DNA from: Flavobacteriaceae bacterium | GTDB taxonomy: Bacteria > Bacteroidota > Bacteroidia > Flavobacteriales > Flavobacteriaceae | Length of the DNA stretch: 41,648 bases | Direction of reading: 5' to 3' | Assembly (NCBI GenBank): GCA_021647985.1 | Contig: JAKITQ010000025.1 | Span: 1 to 41,648 of the forward strand | In this document: piece after piece, positions 8,299-15,632 of the stretch | Position numbering within the stretch: position 1 is the first letter of the stretch | Layout: the number at the start of each line of letters is the position of its first letter | The notes under the pieces: generated by a model | Told to the model about the DNA's origin: nothing | Databases searched by the model: none | The model's input: only the letters and a program-made list of their open reading frames with translations | Made by a program: the position numbers and the translations under genes

Positions 8299-9738
8299 AT
8301 GATTTCGTTTTTACTATCTATTATTGTTTTGATTGCGGGTTATTTTACCTATGGTAAATTTATTGAAAAAATTTTCAAAGTGGATCCAGATCGTAAAACT
8401 CCTGCCATTGAATTAAGAGATGATATTGATTTTATACCATTGCCTACCTGGAAGGTTTTTATGATTCAATTTTTAAATATTGCTGGCTTAGGCCCTATAT
8501 TTGGAGCAATTGCAGGTGCAATGTTTGGCCCAGCTGCTTTTCTTTGGATTGTATTGGGTAGTATTTTTGCAGGCGCAGTACATGATTATTTTTCGGGCAT
8601 GTTATCCATGCGCCACGGAGGATTGAGTATTAGCGAGGTAGTAGGTATCTATCTAGGTAATAATGTAAAGAACATCATGCGTTTTTTTACAGTTATTCTA
8701 TTAATTTTTGTAGGAACTGTTTTTTTGGTTGGCCCTGCAAAAATAATTGATGGAATGACAGGAAATATTTGGAATGTTTGGGGCTGGGTGTCAATTATTT
8801 TAGTGTATTATGTACTGTCTACTTTACTTCCAATTGACAAACTAATTAGTAAGTTGTACCCAATATTTGGAATGGCTATGCTGCTAATGGCCATAGGATT
8901 GTTCCTAGCATTGATTTCAGGAGAATATCAAATCCCTGAAATTGTACCAGCAAATTTAATAAATATGACTACAGACCCAGATGCAACCCCTATTTTTCCA
9001 ATTCTTTTTGTTACCATTGCCTGTGGTGCCATTTCTGGTTTCCATGCTACACAATCACCTTTAATGGCTCGATGTATTAAAAATGAAAAACTTGGTAGGA
9101 AAATATTTTTTGGTGCAATGATAACCGAAGGAATCGTTGCTTTAATATGGGCAGCGGCTGCCATGACTTTTTTTGGTAATGTAGAGGAATTAAATGTGGC
9201 AATGATTGCCAATAACAATAATGCAGCTTGGGCAGCAAATGAAATATCACTTAATATGTTGGGTAAATTTGGAGGTATTTTAGCTTTATTAGGTATTGTT
9301 GCAGCCCCAATTACATCTGGGGATACTGCTTTTAGATCAGCGCGATTGATTTTAGCAGATGTTTTTAAATCCAACCAAAGAAATATAAAAAATAGATTCT
9401 ATATTAGCTTACCATTATTTGTGATAGCATTTGCGCTTACACAAATAGATTTTGGAATTATTTGGCGCTATTTTGCTTGGAGCAACCAAACCTTAGCCAC
9501 AGTTGTACTCTGGACCATTACGGCATATTTAATTTATGAGAATAAGGCTTACTGGGTAACATTGATACCGGCTGTTTTTATGACAATGGTTTGTAGTACT
9601 TATATTTTAATATCCCCAGAAGGATTTCAATTGTCCAGTACTATTGCTTATTTAGGAGGAACCTTAATTACTATAGGTATTACTATTTTATTTTGGGTGT
9701 ATGCAAAACAGAAGAAAAAAAAATTTATAAGCTCATGA
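8299..9738 (+). CDS. cstA: CstA-family carbon starvation protein (peptide/pyruvate-type transporter)
   Basis: A 479-residue protein made almost wholly of membrane helices (12 or more). The CstA core motifs are FLNIAGLGPIFGAIAGAMFG (residues about 60-79), GSIFAGAVHDYFSGMLSMRHGG, FHATQSPLMARCIKNEK, and GIVAAPITSGDTAFRSARLI. Members import peptides or pyruvate under carbon limitation. This is the short form typical of Bacteroidota, lacking the extra C-terminal helices of the roughly 700-residue E. coli protein. The frame is intact and stands alone. Downstream lies a repeat-rich intergenic region, upstream the debris of a sterol desaturase. The substrate cannot be read from sequence. Confidence 0.9.
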   Translation: MISFLLSIIVLIAGYFTYGKFIEKIFKVDPDRKTPAIELRDDIDFIPLPTWKVFMIQFLNIAGLGPIFGAIAGAMFGPAAFLWIVLGSIFAGAVHDYFSGMLSMRHGGLSISEVVGIYLGNNVKNIMRFFTVILLIFVGTVFLVGPAKIIDGMTGNIWNVWGWVSIILVYYVLSTLLPIDKLISKLYPIFGMAMLLMAIGLFLALISGEYQIPEIVPANLINMTTDPDATPIFPILFVTIACGAISGFHATQSPLMARCIKNEKLGRKIFFGAMITEGIVALIWAAAAMTFFGNVEELNVAMIANNNNAAWAANEISLNMLGKFGGILALLGIVAAPITSGDTAFRSARLILADVFKSNQRNIKNRFYISLPLFVIAFALTQIDFGIIWRYFAWSNQTLATVVLWTITAYLIYENKAYWVTLIPAVFMTMVCSTYILISPEGFQLSSTIAYLGGTLITIGITILFWVYAKQKKKKFISS

Positions 9739-9790
9739 CACGAGCATGTTAAAAGTTTTCTCACCTAAGGGAATAGCCTGCGCCCAACTT

Positions 9791-9848
9791 AATTGGGTGA
9801 CTAGCCCGCCTGCCGGCGTTGCAGGTATCGAACCTGCCTACGGCAAGC
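9791..9848. repeat. GC-rich nested hairpin in the intergenic region
   Basis: GCAGGT (9821-9826) pairs with ACCTGC (9832-9837) around a five-base loop. An outer TGCCG (9811-9815) pairs with CGGCA (9841-9845). Just left is CCAACTTAATTGGG (9784-9797). The GC content stands out against the surroundings. It belongs to the same loose class of GCCTGCCGGC-type islands as those near 911 and 2781. It may act as a 3'-end or REP-like element after the CstA-like gene. Confidence 0.4.
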
Positions 9849-9851
9849 ATG

Positions 9852-9895
9852 CAGCATGTATTACCTATAAAAATTAAAATTTAGACACTTGAAAA
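9852..9895. repeat. 44-bp dispersed repeat, copy 1
   Basis: CAGCATGTATTACCTATAAA followed by AATTAAAATTTAGACACTTG and AAAA matches the segment 27661-27704 at 39 of 44 positions. It lies 155 nt before the PD40-SPOR gene. The second copy has perfect CATGTGTC/GACACATG arms that are imperfect here, suggesting erosion of an inverted-repeat end. Confidence 0.5.
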
Positions 9896-10049
9896 ACAAA
9901 CTCTTTTTTTAATTTTCTATTATTCACTTTATAGTTAATAAATATCTTGATAAATAATAAACAGCACTTCAAAAGAGGTCATTAATATTATTAAATTGTA
10001 GAGATTTTAGTCTATCATTTTGGCTTTAATTTATTTAACTAATAGATCG

Positions 10050-11606
10050 ATGAAAAAATTACTAATTTTAGTCTTGGCATGTATTTCAATAGGATTGTTC
10101 GCTCAAGAATCTACAAGTGTTTTCAAAGTAAAAAATTTTAGTACTTATGATGATTCTCAAGCTACTTTTTTAGCAGACAATAAGGTAGCTTTCACTTCAT
10201 CAAATGGTTTAGCTTTAGATAAAAATAAATTTTCTATTAAAACTTTTCTAGAATCACACGGAGATGAGTTTACTGAAGATAATGAACTCTTAGCAGCAAA
10301 AATATTACTTAAAGATGTCAATTCTTTCAACGATAATGGGATGGTTTCTTATTCCAAGGATGGAAAGACTGTTTTCTTTAGTGTCAATAGAAAAATAAAG
10401 AATAGTAAAAATAAAAACGATACTGAAATTAAAATAAAAAAAACTATTAACCTTCAATTATTTAAGGCAAGTGTAAATAAAAACGGTGCATGGGTAAATA
10501 TAGAAATGTTACCTTTTAATAGCAGTCGTTTTTCTACCGGCCAACCCGCTTTAAACAAGGATGATACAAAACTCTATTTTGTATCTGACGGACCTGAATC
10601 ATTGGGTAGAACAGATATATTTGTTGTTGATTTACACAAAGATGGAACCTATGGTAAACCTGTAAATTTAGGTCCAAAAATCAATAGTAAAGATCGCGAA
10701 ATTTTTCCATTTATTGACAAAAATAATTTGCTGTACTATGCATCAGATATAAGTAATAAGAAAGGAGATTTGGATGTTTTTGTAAGTAAAATATTTGAAA
10801 ATACAATATCTACACCATTAAAAACTAAAGAGCAATTAAATATTGTAATAGGTGAAACTACTTATATTATTGATGACGGAAAAAATATAGGATATTTTTC
10901 TTCTAACAAACAAATGGTTAATAAAATTAGTGATCTTTATACAATTGTAGATCCTTCCCTTTTGCATATTAACTGCGAACAAGAAATCTTTGGTATTGTT
11001 AAAAATATTGATACTAATAAAATGCTACCTAACGTAAAAATTATATTATTCGATAAGAATAATAATAAACTATCATCTTTAATTTCCAACGAAAAAAATG
11101 CCTCTTTTAGTTTTAAACAGTCTTGTAATACAAGCTATAAATTAAAAGGCTACTTAGAAGGTTATTTAATTGGTGAACTTAATATAAAAACGGTTAATGA
11201 TTTAAATGCTAGGCCCTTAAAAGTTGTAATGCACATGAGCTTAGATCCTAGTACAGAGCGTGATTTACCTGTGGCTATAAATGAAAATGATGTTGAAAAA
11301 ACTCAAGTTTTTAAATCAAATAACAGTCCTATTCTTAGTTCCTATTACGATTTTAATAGTGATAATCTAATATACACTGTGCAAATTGGAGCGTTTGAGG
11401 GAAAGGCAGAAACAAGTAAATTTATCGAATTATCAAGTTTATTTAATCATCTTTATAACGACGGGCTTAATAGATATTTTTCTGGTGTTTTCGAATTGCG
11501 TTTAGATGCAATAAATTACATGAATCTATTAAAAAAGAATGGTTATCATGATGTTTTTATCGTTGGTCTAAAAGGGGAAAAGAGAATTAATATAAAACTT
11601 TTATAA
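10050..11606 (+). CDS. Secreted PD40 propeller protein with C-terminal SPOR-like domain
   Basis: Translation from ATG 10050 gives MKKLLILVLACISIGLFAQ, a clear signal peptide, so the longer frame from 10020 is not the start. PD40-type repeats fill about residues 20-290 (SYSKDGKTVFFSVN, STGQPALNKDDTKLYFVSDG, REIFPFIDKNNLLYYASD). A carboxypeptidase-regulatory-like beta domain follows (EIFGIVKNIDTNKMLPNVKI). The last 80 residues (YTVQIGAF.., DGLNRYFSGVF, LLKKNGYHDVFIVGL) match the SPOR fold, which binds denuded peptidoglycan. Related flavobacterial envelope proteins (PorE/OmpA type) usually carry an OmpA domain here. It is probably a periplasmic wall-binding protein; the exact role is unknown. 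No operon partner is visible. Confidence 0.8.
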   Translation: MKKLLILVLACISIGLFAQESTSVFKVKNFSTYDDSQATFLADNKVAFTSSNGLALDKNKFSIKTFLESHGDEFTEDNELLAAKILLKDVNSFNDNGMVSYSKDGKTVFFSVNRKIKNSKNKNDTEIKIKKTINLQLFKASVNKNGAWVNIEMLPFNSSRFSTGQPALNKDDTKLYFVSDGPESLGRTDIFVVDLHKDGTYGKPVNLGPKINSKDREIFPFIDKNNLLYYASDISNKKGDLDVFVSKIFENTISTPLKTKEQLNIVIGETTYIIDDGKNIGYFSSNKQMVNKISDLYTIVDPSLLHINCEQEIFGIVKNIDTNKMLPNVKIILFDKNNNKLSSLISNEKNASFSFKQSCNTSYKLKGYLEGYLIGELNIKTVNDLNARPLKVVMHMSLDPSTERDLPVAINENDVEKTQVFKSNNSPILSSYYDFNSDNLIYTVQIGAFEGKAETSKFIELSSLFNHLYNDGLNRYFSGVFELRLDAINYMNLLKKNGYHDVFIVGLKGEKRINIKLL

Positions 11607-11729
11607 CCACGTTAATACTAAATAAATATGCACAAGAGATGAAATAATTGTATTGCTTTTAGATGAGTTTGTTTTAATCTCTCTAGGTCTATTGAATCTG
11701 CATATTGTGCCAAATAATCAATTTTTATT

Positions 11730-12629
11730 ATGAAATGGAAAGGCAAACGACAAAGTTCAAATATAGAAGATCGAAGAGGGAGGTCTGGGTCTAGTTCAGG
11801 GCGTGGCGGATTTAACCCTAATTTAATTGTTCCGTTGGTTAGAATTCTTTTTTCAAAAACAGGATTAATCATAGTAGGTTTATTTCTGGCATTTTCACTT
11901 ATAACAAGCACTAATCCACTCCGGTTTTTGGGTCAATTTTTTGTAGGAGACAATAATCAATCTGAAGCTTCCTCACCATATAAAGGCAATGCTAATGAAA
12001 ATGAAATGGCCGATTTTAGTGCTACTATATTGGCAAGTACAGAAGATGTGTGGAATGAAATTTTAGATAATTATCGCGAGCCTACTCTTGTAATTTTTAC
12101 CGGAACTGTTGTATCTGCATGTGGTACTGCATCAAGTGCTACAGGGCCTTTTTATTGTCCTGGTGATGAAAAATTATATCTTGATTTGAGTTTTTTTCAA
12201 GATATGGAACGCAAACTAAATGCTTCAGGTGACTTTGCTCAGGCCTATGTAATTGCTCATGAAGTTGGTCACCATATTCAAAATATTATGGGTATTACCA
12301 ATAAAGTACAAAGCCTTATGGGTAAAATGAGTAAGACCGATTACAATAAATACTCTGTTAGACTAGAGTTACAAGCTGATTTTTTTGCCGGAGTATGGGC
12401 GTTTCACTCACAAAAAAAGACTAAAATGATGGAAGAGGGAGATTTAGAAGAAGCATTAAACGCGGCATTTGCTATTGGAGATGATCGTTTACAGAAACAA
12501 TCAACTGGAGTAGTAGTGCCAGATTCATTTACGCATGGCACTTCTAAACAACGGGTAAAATGGTTTAAAAAAGGATTCGCTACTGGAGATATTGAGCAAG
12601 GAGATACCTTTAATGCCAATCCTCTTTAA
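11730..12629 (+). CDS. YpfJ/KPN_02809-family neutral zinc metallopeptidase
   Basis: A 299-residue protein. A basic, Gly/Ser-rich cytoplasmic N-terminus (RRGRSGSSSGRGGFNP) leads to one membrane helix at about residues 43-60. A catalytic domain follows with the zinc motif HEVGHH (His177, Glu178, His181) and the downstream LELQADFFAGVWAFHS block that supplies the third ligand. The C-terminal FTHGTSKQRVKWFKKGF is also family-typical. Members are membrane-anchored peptidases of unknown substrate. Length and motifs are complete. It stands 123 nt after the PD40-SPOR gene on the same strand, so cotranscription is possible but unproven. Confidence 0.92.
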   Translation: MKWKGKRQSSNIEDRRGRSGSSSGRGGFNPNLIVPLVRILFSKTGLIIVGLFLAFSLITSTNPLRFLGQFFVGDNNQSEASSPYKGNANENEMADFSATILASTEDVWNEILDNYREPTLVIFTGTVVSACGTASSATGPFYCPGDEKLYLDLSFFQDMERKLNASGDFAQAYVIAHEVGHHIQNIMGITNKVQSLMGKMSKTDYNKYSVRLELQADFFAGVWAFHSQKKTKMMEEGDLEEALNAAFAIGDDRLQKQSTGVVVPDSFTHGTSKQRVKWFKKGFATGDIEQGDTFNANPL

Positions 12630-12790
12630 TGTAAAATATTTTCCTTTAAGGGAAATAGCTATTTGGGTTAAATTATGACCAATACTTAATTATGAAACAC
12701 AAATTTACAACGTAATCCCAATGGCAATCTGAACAATTCTAAACGGTGGTCGTATTTAAAAGTAAGTAATTTTAACAACATCGTTTCCTA

Positions 12791-12820
12791 TTGAAAATTC
12801 ATTCCTATTTATTAACTTTG
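12791..12820 (+). promoter_or_regulatory. Bacteroidota-type promoter for the GT9 gene
   Basis: TTG at 12791-12793 and TAACTTTG at 12813-12820 are separated by exactly 19 bases, an ideal match to the Bacteroidota -33/-7 consensus (TTG, TAnnTTTG). Transcription would start near 12825 and give a leader of about 68 nt before the GTG at 12893. Confidence 0.65.
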
Positions 12821-12859
12821 TAAACGCTAAAAAATCTAAACAGAATTTTTAGCGTTTAC
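12820..12859 (+). promoter_or_regulatory. 14-bp perfect inverted repeat in the GT9 leader
   Basis: GTAAACGCTAAAAA (12820-12833) is perfectly complementary to TTTTTAGCGTTTAC (12846-12859) with a 12-base loop. Its first arm begins at the last base of the promoter -7 box, so the DNA dyad spans the transcription start. It could be an operator, a 5'-UTR hairpin, or the terminator of the upstream gene; the sequence alone does not decide. Confidence 0.5.
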
Positions 12860-12892
12860 ATATTTTCCCAACCAATTAAAACATAAAAAACT

Positions 12893-13933
12893 GTGCCTTT
12901 TTTAAATAAAATAAATATAATAAAAAGAAGATTTTTTACGGCCTTAACAAAACCATTGAAGAATTCGAATAACCTAGAGTTGTTAAAAGGTATTCCTAAA
13001 GATGCAAGGCTTAAAATTTTAATAACTAGGCCAAATCATAGGTTAGGTAACCAACTCTTAATCACACCTCTAATTCAAGAAATTGAATTAGAATTCCCAA
13101 ACTGTAAAATTGATTTAATTGTTAATGGAACTCTCTCCGAGCAGTTATTTACCAACTTTGAATGTATAGACCATATAATTCCACTTCCAAAAAAACCTTT
13201 CAAACACCTTTTGAGTTATACATCTAAGTGCATGCAACTATTATCCAAAAAATATGATATCGCTATTGTTGGATGTGAAGACTCTTCTTCAGGTAAGATA
13301 TTTGCCAAACTATCGAGAGCTAAGTTCAAAATCATAAATTCAGATAATACAAACAATATCAATAAACCTTTGCATATAGCTAAATATCCTATTTATAATT
13401 TCAAAAAAGCTTTGAACCAAAATGACGATTTAATCAACTATGATTATGCAAGGCTCTCCATTAAACTATCTAAAGAAGAAAAAGAAAAAGGAGCAGAAAT
13501 AATCAATAGCTTTTTTAATAATAAAAAAACAGTGATTAGTATTTTTACATTTGCAACAGGTTCAAAATGTTACTCTAAAGACTGGTGGAGTGAGTTTTAT
13601 AATATGCTAAAAACTAAATTTCCAGAATCTAATATCTTAGAAATTTTACCTATGGAAAATGTTTCACAAATTGACTTCAAAAGCGAACATTTTTATGGTA
13701 GAGATCTTAGAGAAATCGCAGCTATAATGGAAAATTCAGATGTGTTTATTGGTGCCGACAGCGGAATGATGCATTTATCAGCTGCTACAAACACCAATAC
13801 TATAGGTCTTTTTGATATAACCGACACAAATATTTATGAGCCATATGGACGAAAAAATCGTTCAATTAATACTACAAAGACTACTAAGAATGAAATTATA
13901 GAAATAATTTCAAATCTATCTTTTTATAACTAA
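12893..13933 (+). CDS. Glycosyltransferase family 9 (heptosyltransferase-like)
   Basis: A 346-residue protein from a GTG start, chosen because it follows the promoter at 12791-12820 at sensible distance; the next Met is far inside the first domain. The N-terminal Rossmann domain has ITRPNHRLGNQLLITPLIQE (residues about 50-69), the GT9 acceptor-side motif. The C-terminal domain has FIGADSGMMHLSAATNTNTI, the nucleotide-sugar binding block of ADP-heptose:LPS heptosyltransferases, and YGRDLREIAAIM. It likely adds a sugar to lipopolysaccharide core or another surface glycan at the inner membrane. It stands alone rather than in an LPS cluster, so acceptor and donor are unknown. Confidence 0.82.
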   Translation: MPFLNKINIIKRRFFTALTKPLKNSNNLELLKGIPKDARLKILITRPNHRLGNQLLITPLIQEIELEFPNCKIDLIVNGTLSEQLFTNFECIDHIIPLPKKPFKHLLSYTSKCMQLLSKKYDIAIVGCEDSSSGKIFAKLSRAKFKIINSDNTNNINKPLHIAKYPIYNFKKALNQNDDLINYDYARLSIKLSKEEKEKGAEIINSFFNNKKTVISIFTFATGSKCYSKDWWSEFYNMLKTKFPESNILEILPMENVSQIDFKSEHFYGRDLREIAAIMENSDVFIGADSGMMHLSAATNTNTIGLFDITDTNIYEPYGRKNRSINTTKTTKNEIIEIISNLSFYN

Positions 13934-13953
13934 TGTATGTTCGAAAATAAGCA
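13932..13953 (+). repeat. Solo end resembling the terminal repeat of the 14445-14607 element
   Basis: TAATGTATGTTCGAAAATAAGC, beginning at the stop codon of the GT9 gene, matches 18 of 22 bases of the left terminal repeat at 14445 in the same orientation. It may be a relic of a related element or chance in AT-rich DNA. Confidence 0.25.
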
Positions 13954-13964
13954 TTCTATAAAGA

Positions 13965-13998
13965 AAGGGTTTGATTCACTCTATAGAACCAAACCCTT
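13965..13998. terminator. Bidirectional terminator between GT9 and trxA
   Basis: AAGGGTTTG (13965-13973) pairs with CAAACCCTT (13990-13998). On the minus strand it is followed by TTCTTT, fitting the end of the thioredoxin transcript 24 nt after its stop. On the plus strand it lies 32 nt after the GT9 stop and is followed by an A/T-rich run. The convergent gene arrangement makes a shared terminator likely. Confidence 0.6.
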
Positions 13999-14021
13999 AA
14001 ATATTTTAAAACCACTTTTTA

Positions 14022-14339
14022 TTATAAAAGTGCATTCAATTTATCTGTATATACGTTTTTAGGAGCTACACCAACCTGTTTATCAGCAACTTCACCTCCT
14101 TTAAACAACAATACTGTTGGTATATTTCTAACACCATATTTAGCAGCGAATTCTTGATTTGCATCAACATCAACTTTGGCTACGGTTACTTTATCTCCAA
14201 AATCATTGGATAACTCTTCAACTATCGGAGCTAACATTCTACAAGGTCCACACCATGCAGCCCAAAAATCAACTAAAACTGGTTTGTCTGATTTTAATAC
14301 TACTTCTTCAAAAGTAGCATCGCTTACTTCTATTGCCAT
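14022..14339 (-). CDS. trxA: Thioredoxin
   Basis: A 105-residue single-domain thioredoxin, the usual length for TrxA. The active site WCGPC has Cys30 and Cys33, preceded by VLVDFWAA. The cis-proline loop [12 protein letters not shown] lies near residue 75. It acts as a cytosolic dithiol reductant for ribonucleotide reductase, peroxiredoxins and PAPS/methionine sulfoxide reductases. It is transcribed alone; the neighbour at its 5' side is a MITE-like element. A -7-like box TACTTTTG (minus strand, 14376-14369) sits about 30 nt upstream of the start, but no TTG was found at the expected distance. Confidence 0.97.
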   Translation of the reverse strand: MAIEVSDATFEEVVLKSDKPVLVDFWAAWCGPCRMLAPIVEELSNDFGDKVTVAKVDVDANQEFAAKYGVRNIPTVLLFKGGEVADKQVGVAPKNVYTDKLNALL

Positions 14340-14368
14340 AATCTATTCTTTATTAAGTTTAATTAAGG

Positions 14369-14376
14369 CAAAAGTA
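14369..14376 (-). promoter_or_regulatory. trxA: Possible -7 box of the trxA promoter
   Basis: The minus strand reads TACTTTTG, an exact TAnnTTTG match, 30 nt before the thioredoxin start. A partner TTG about 19 nt upstream is not clear, so this is only a candidate. Confidence 0.35.
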
Positions 14377-14444
14377 AAAAATTATTTTGCCATTTTGGAT
14401 AATTAAAATTTCTTTTTCTTATAGTAGTATCTAAACGAACTATT

Positions 14445-14607
14445 TAGTGTATGGTCGAAAATAGACGAATTTCAGAAATTGAATTTTTATTAGTGATATT
14501 TTTATTGTTTTTTATGAGTTGATGCCTTAGCATCAAGCGATTAAAAAATAATGGAAAGATTGCAATAAAAAACAATTTAGATTTTGTCTATTTCCAACCA
14601 GACACTA
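14445..14607. repeat. MITE-like element, 163 bp, ~26-bp imperfect terminal inverted repeats
   Basis: The left end TAGTGTATGGTCGAAAATAG-AC and the inverse of the right end TAGTGTCTGGTTGGAAATAG-AC differ at only a few positions. The interior is non-coding and carries a short hairpin TGATGC-CTTA-GCATCA at about 14519-14534. It occupies almost the whole gap between trxA and metF. The ends are unlike those of the elements at 801 and 7931, so this would be a third kind of small element in the window. Confidence 0.5.
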
Positions 14608-14624
14608 TATTACTTACAATTCTT

Positions 14625-15581
14625 CTAAAAAACTTGAGAAGCTATGGCTTTTATATTATCGGATTTACCCATAGAATAATAATGCACCACCGGAACACCC
14701 GCACCTTTTAATTCTTTCGATTGTGCAATGGCCCATTCTATACCAACCTGCCTTATCGCTTTATTATCTACACATTTTTCAACTTCGTTTACAAGCATAT
14801 CTGGCAAATTCAACCTAAAAACCTGTGGTAAGATGTTTAAATGTCTTTTTATAGCAATGGGTTTAATTCCCGGAATTATTGGTACATCAATACCAATTTC
14901 TTTAGCCGCCTTTACAAAATCAAAATATTTTTTATTATCAAAAAACATTTGTGTTACTATATAATCTGCACCAGCATCTACTTTTTCCTTTAGCTTTCGT
15001 AAATCGGATGCCATACTAGGGGATTCTAAATGCTTTTCAGGATACCCAGCTACCCCAATACAAAAATTTGAATTGTACGTAGTTTCAATAATTTCATGCA
15101 AATACTTTCCTTGATTCAAATCATTAATCTGGCTTACCAAGTTACTTGCATAGTTATTTCCTTCCTTTTGCGGAATAAAATACGATTCATGTTTCATGGC
15201 ATCGCCACGTAAGGCCATTACATTTTCAATACCCAAATAGTGACAATCTACCAATACATATTCTGTTTCTTCTTTGGTAAAACCACCACACAAAACATGC
15301 GGCACCGGATCTATATCATATTTATGCATCAAACTAGCGCAAATACCAACTGTACCCGGTCGCATTCTGGTAACCTTTTGCTCTAATAAGCCTCCTTCTT
15401 TTTTGATATATACTCGTTCTTCTCTAGAAGTTGTAACATCAATAAATGGTGGGTTAAACTCCATTAAAGGGTCTATATTGTCATATAATTTTTGAATATT
15501 CTGACCTTTTAGTGGAGGTACGATCTCAAAAGAAAACAAAGTTTTTCCTTTGGCTTTATTTATGTGTTCTGTTATTTTCAT
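14625..15581 (-). CDS. metF: 5,10-methylenetetrahydrofolate reductase
   Basis: A 318-residue TIM-barrel flavoprotein that reduces methylene-THF to methyl-THF, the methyl donor for MetH. The family motifs are present: SFEIVPP near the start with the catalytic Glu, PFIDVTTSREER, VLCGGFTKEETEYVLVDC, MALRGD, GVAGYPEKH, and DYIVTQMFFDNKKYFDFV with PIIPGIKPI. It is the last gene of the SAM-riboswitch methionine operon, 51 nt after the MetH C-terminal half. No strong terminator hairpin was found after it, only the inverted-repeat element at 14445-14607. Confidence 0.95.
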   Translation of the reverse strand: MKITEHINKAKGKTLFSFEIVPPLKGQNIQKLYDNIDPLMEFNPPFIDVTTSREERVYIKKEGGLLEQKVTRMRPGTVGICASLMHKYDIDPVPHVLCGGFTKEETEYVLVDCHYLGIENVMALRGDAMKHESYFIPQKEGNNYASNLVSQINDLNQGKYLHEIIETTYNSNFCIGVAGYPEKHLESPSMASDLRKLKEKVDAGADYIVTQMFFDNKKYFDFVKAAKEIGIDVPIIPGIKPIAIKRHLNILPQVFRLNLPDMLVNEVEKCVDNKAIRQVGIEWAIAQSKELKGAGVPVVHYYSMGKSDNIKAIASQVF

Positions 15582-15632
15582 TTTTTTATATTAAATCCTG
15601 ATATGATCTTTATAAACAAACAGGAAATTCTT

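Noticed and set aside
9821-9837. On the minus strand GCAGG-TTCGATA-CCTGC looks like a tRNA T-arm.
   Set aside because: No anticodon arm, D arm, matching acceptor stem or CCA is found around it; the stem is better explained as the core of a nested intergenic hairpin.
10020-10049. A start for the PD40 protein 10 codons upstream of the chosen ATG.
   Set aside because: The signal peptide begins exactly at the ATG at 10050, and extra polar residues ahead of it would be atypical.
11618-11911. A minus-strand frame of 97 codons opposite the start of the zinc metallopeptidase.
   Set aside because: It mostly mirrors the metallopeptidase 5' end; only the last part (DYLAQYADSIDLERLKQ) looks protein-like, with no recognisable family, so no gene is called.
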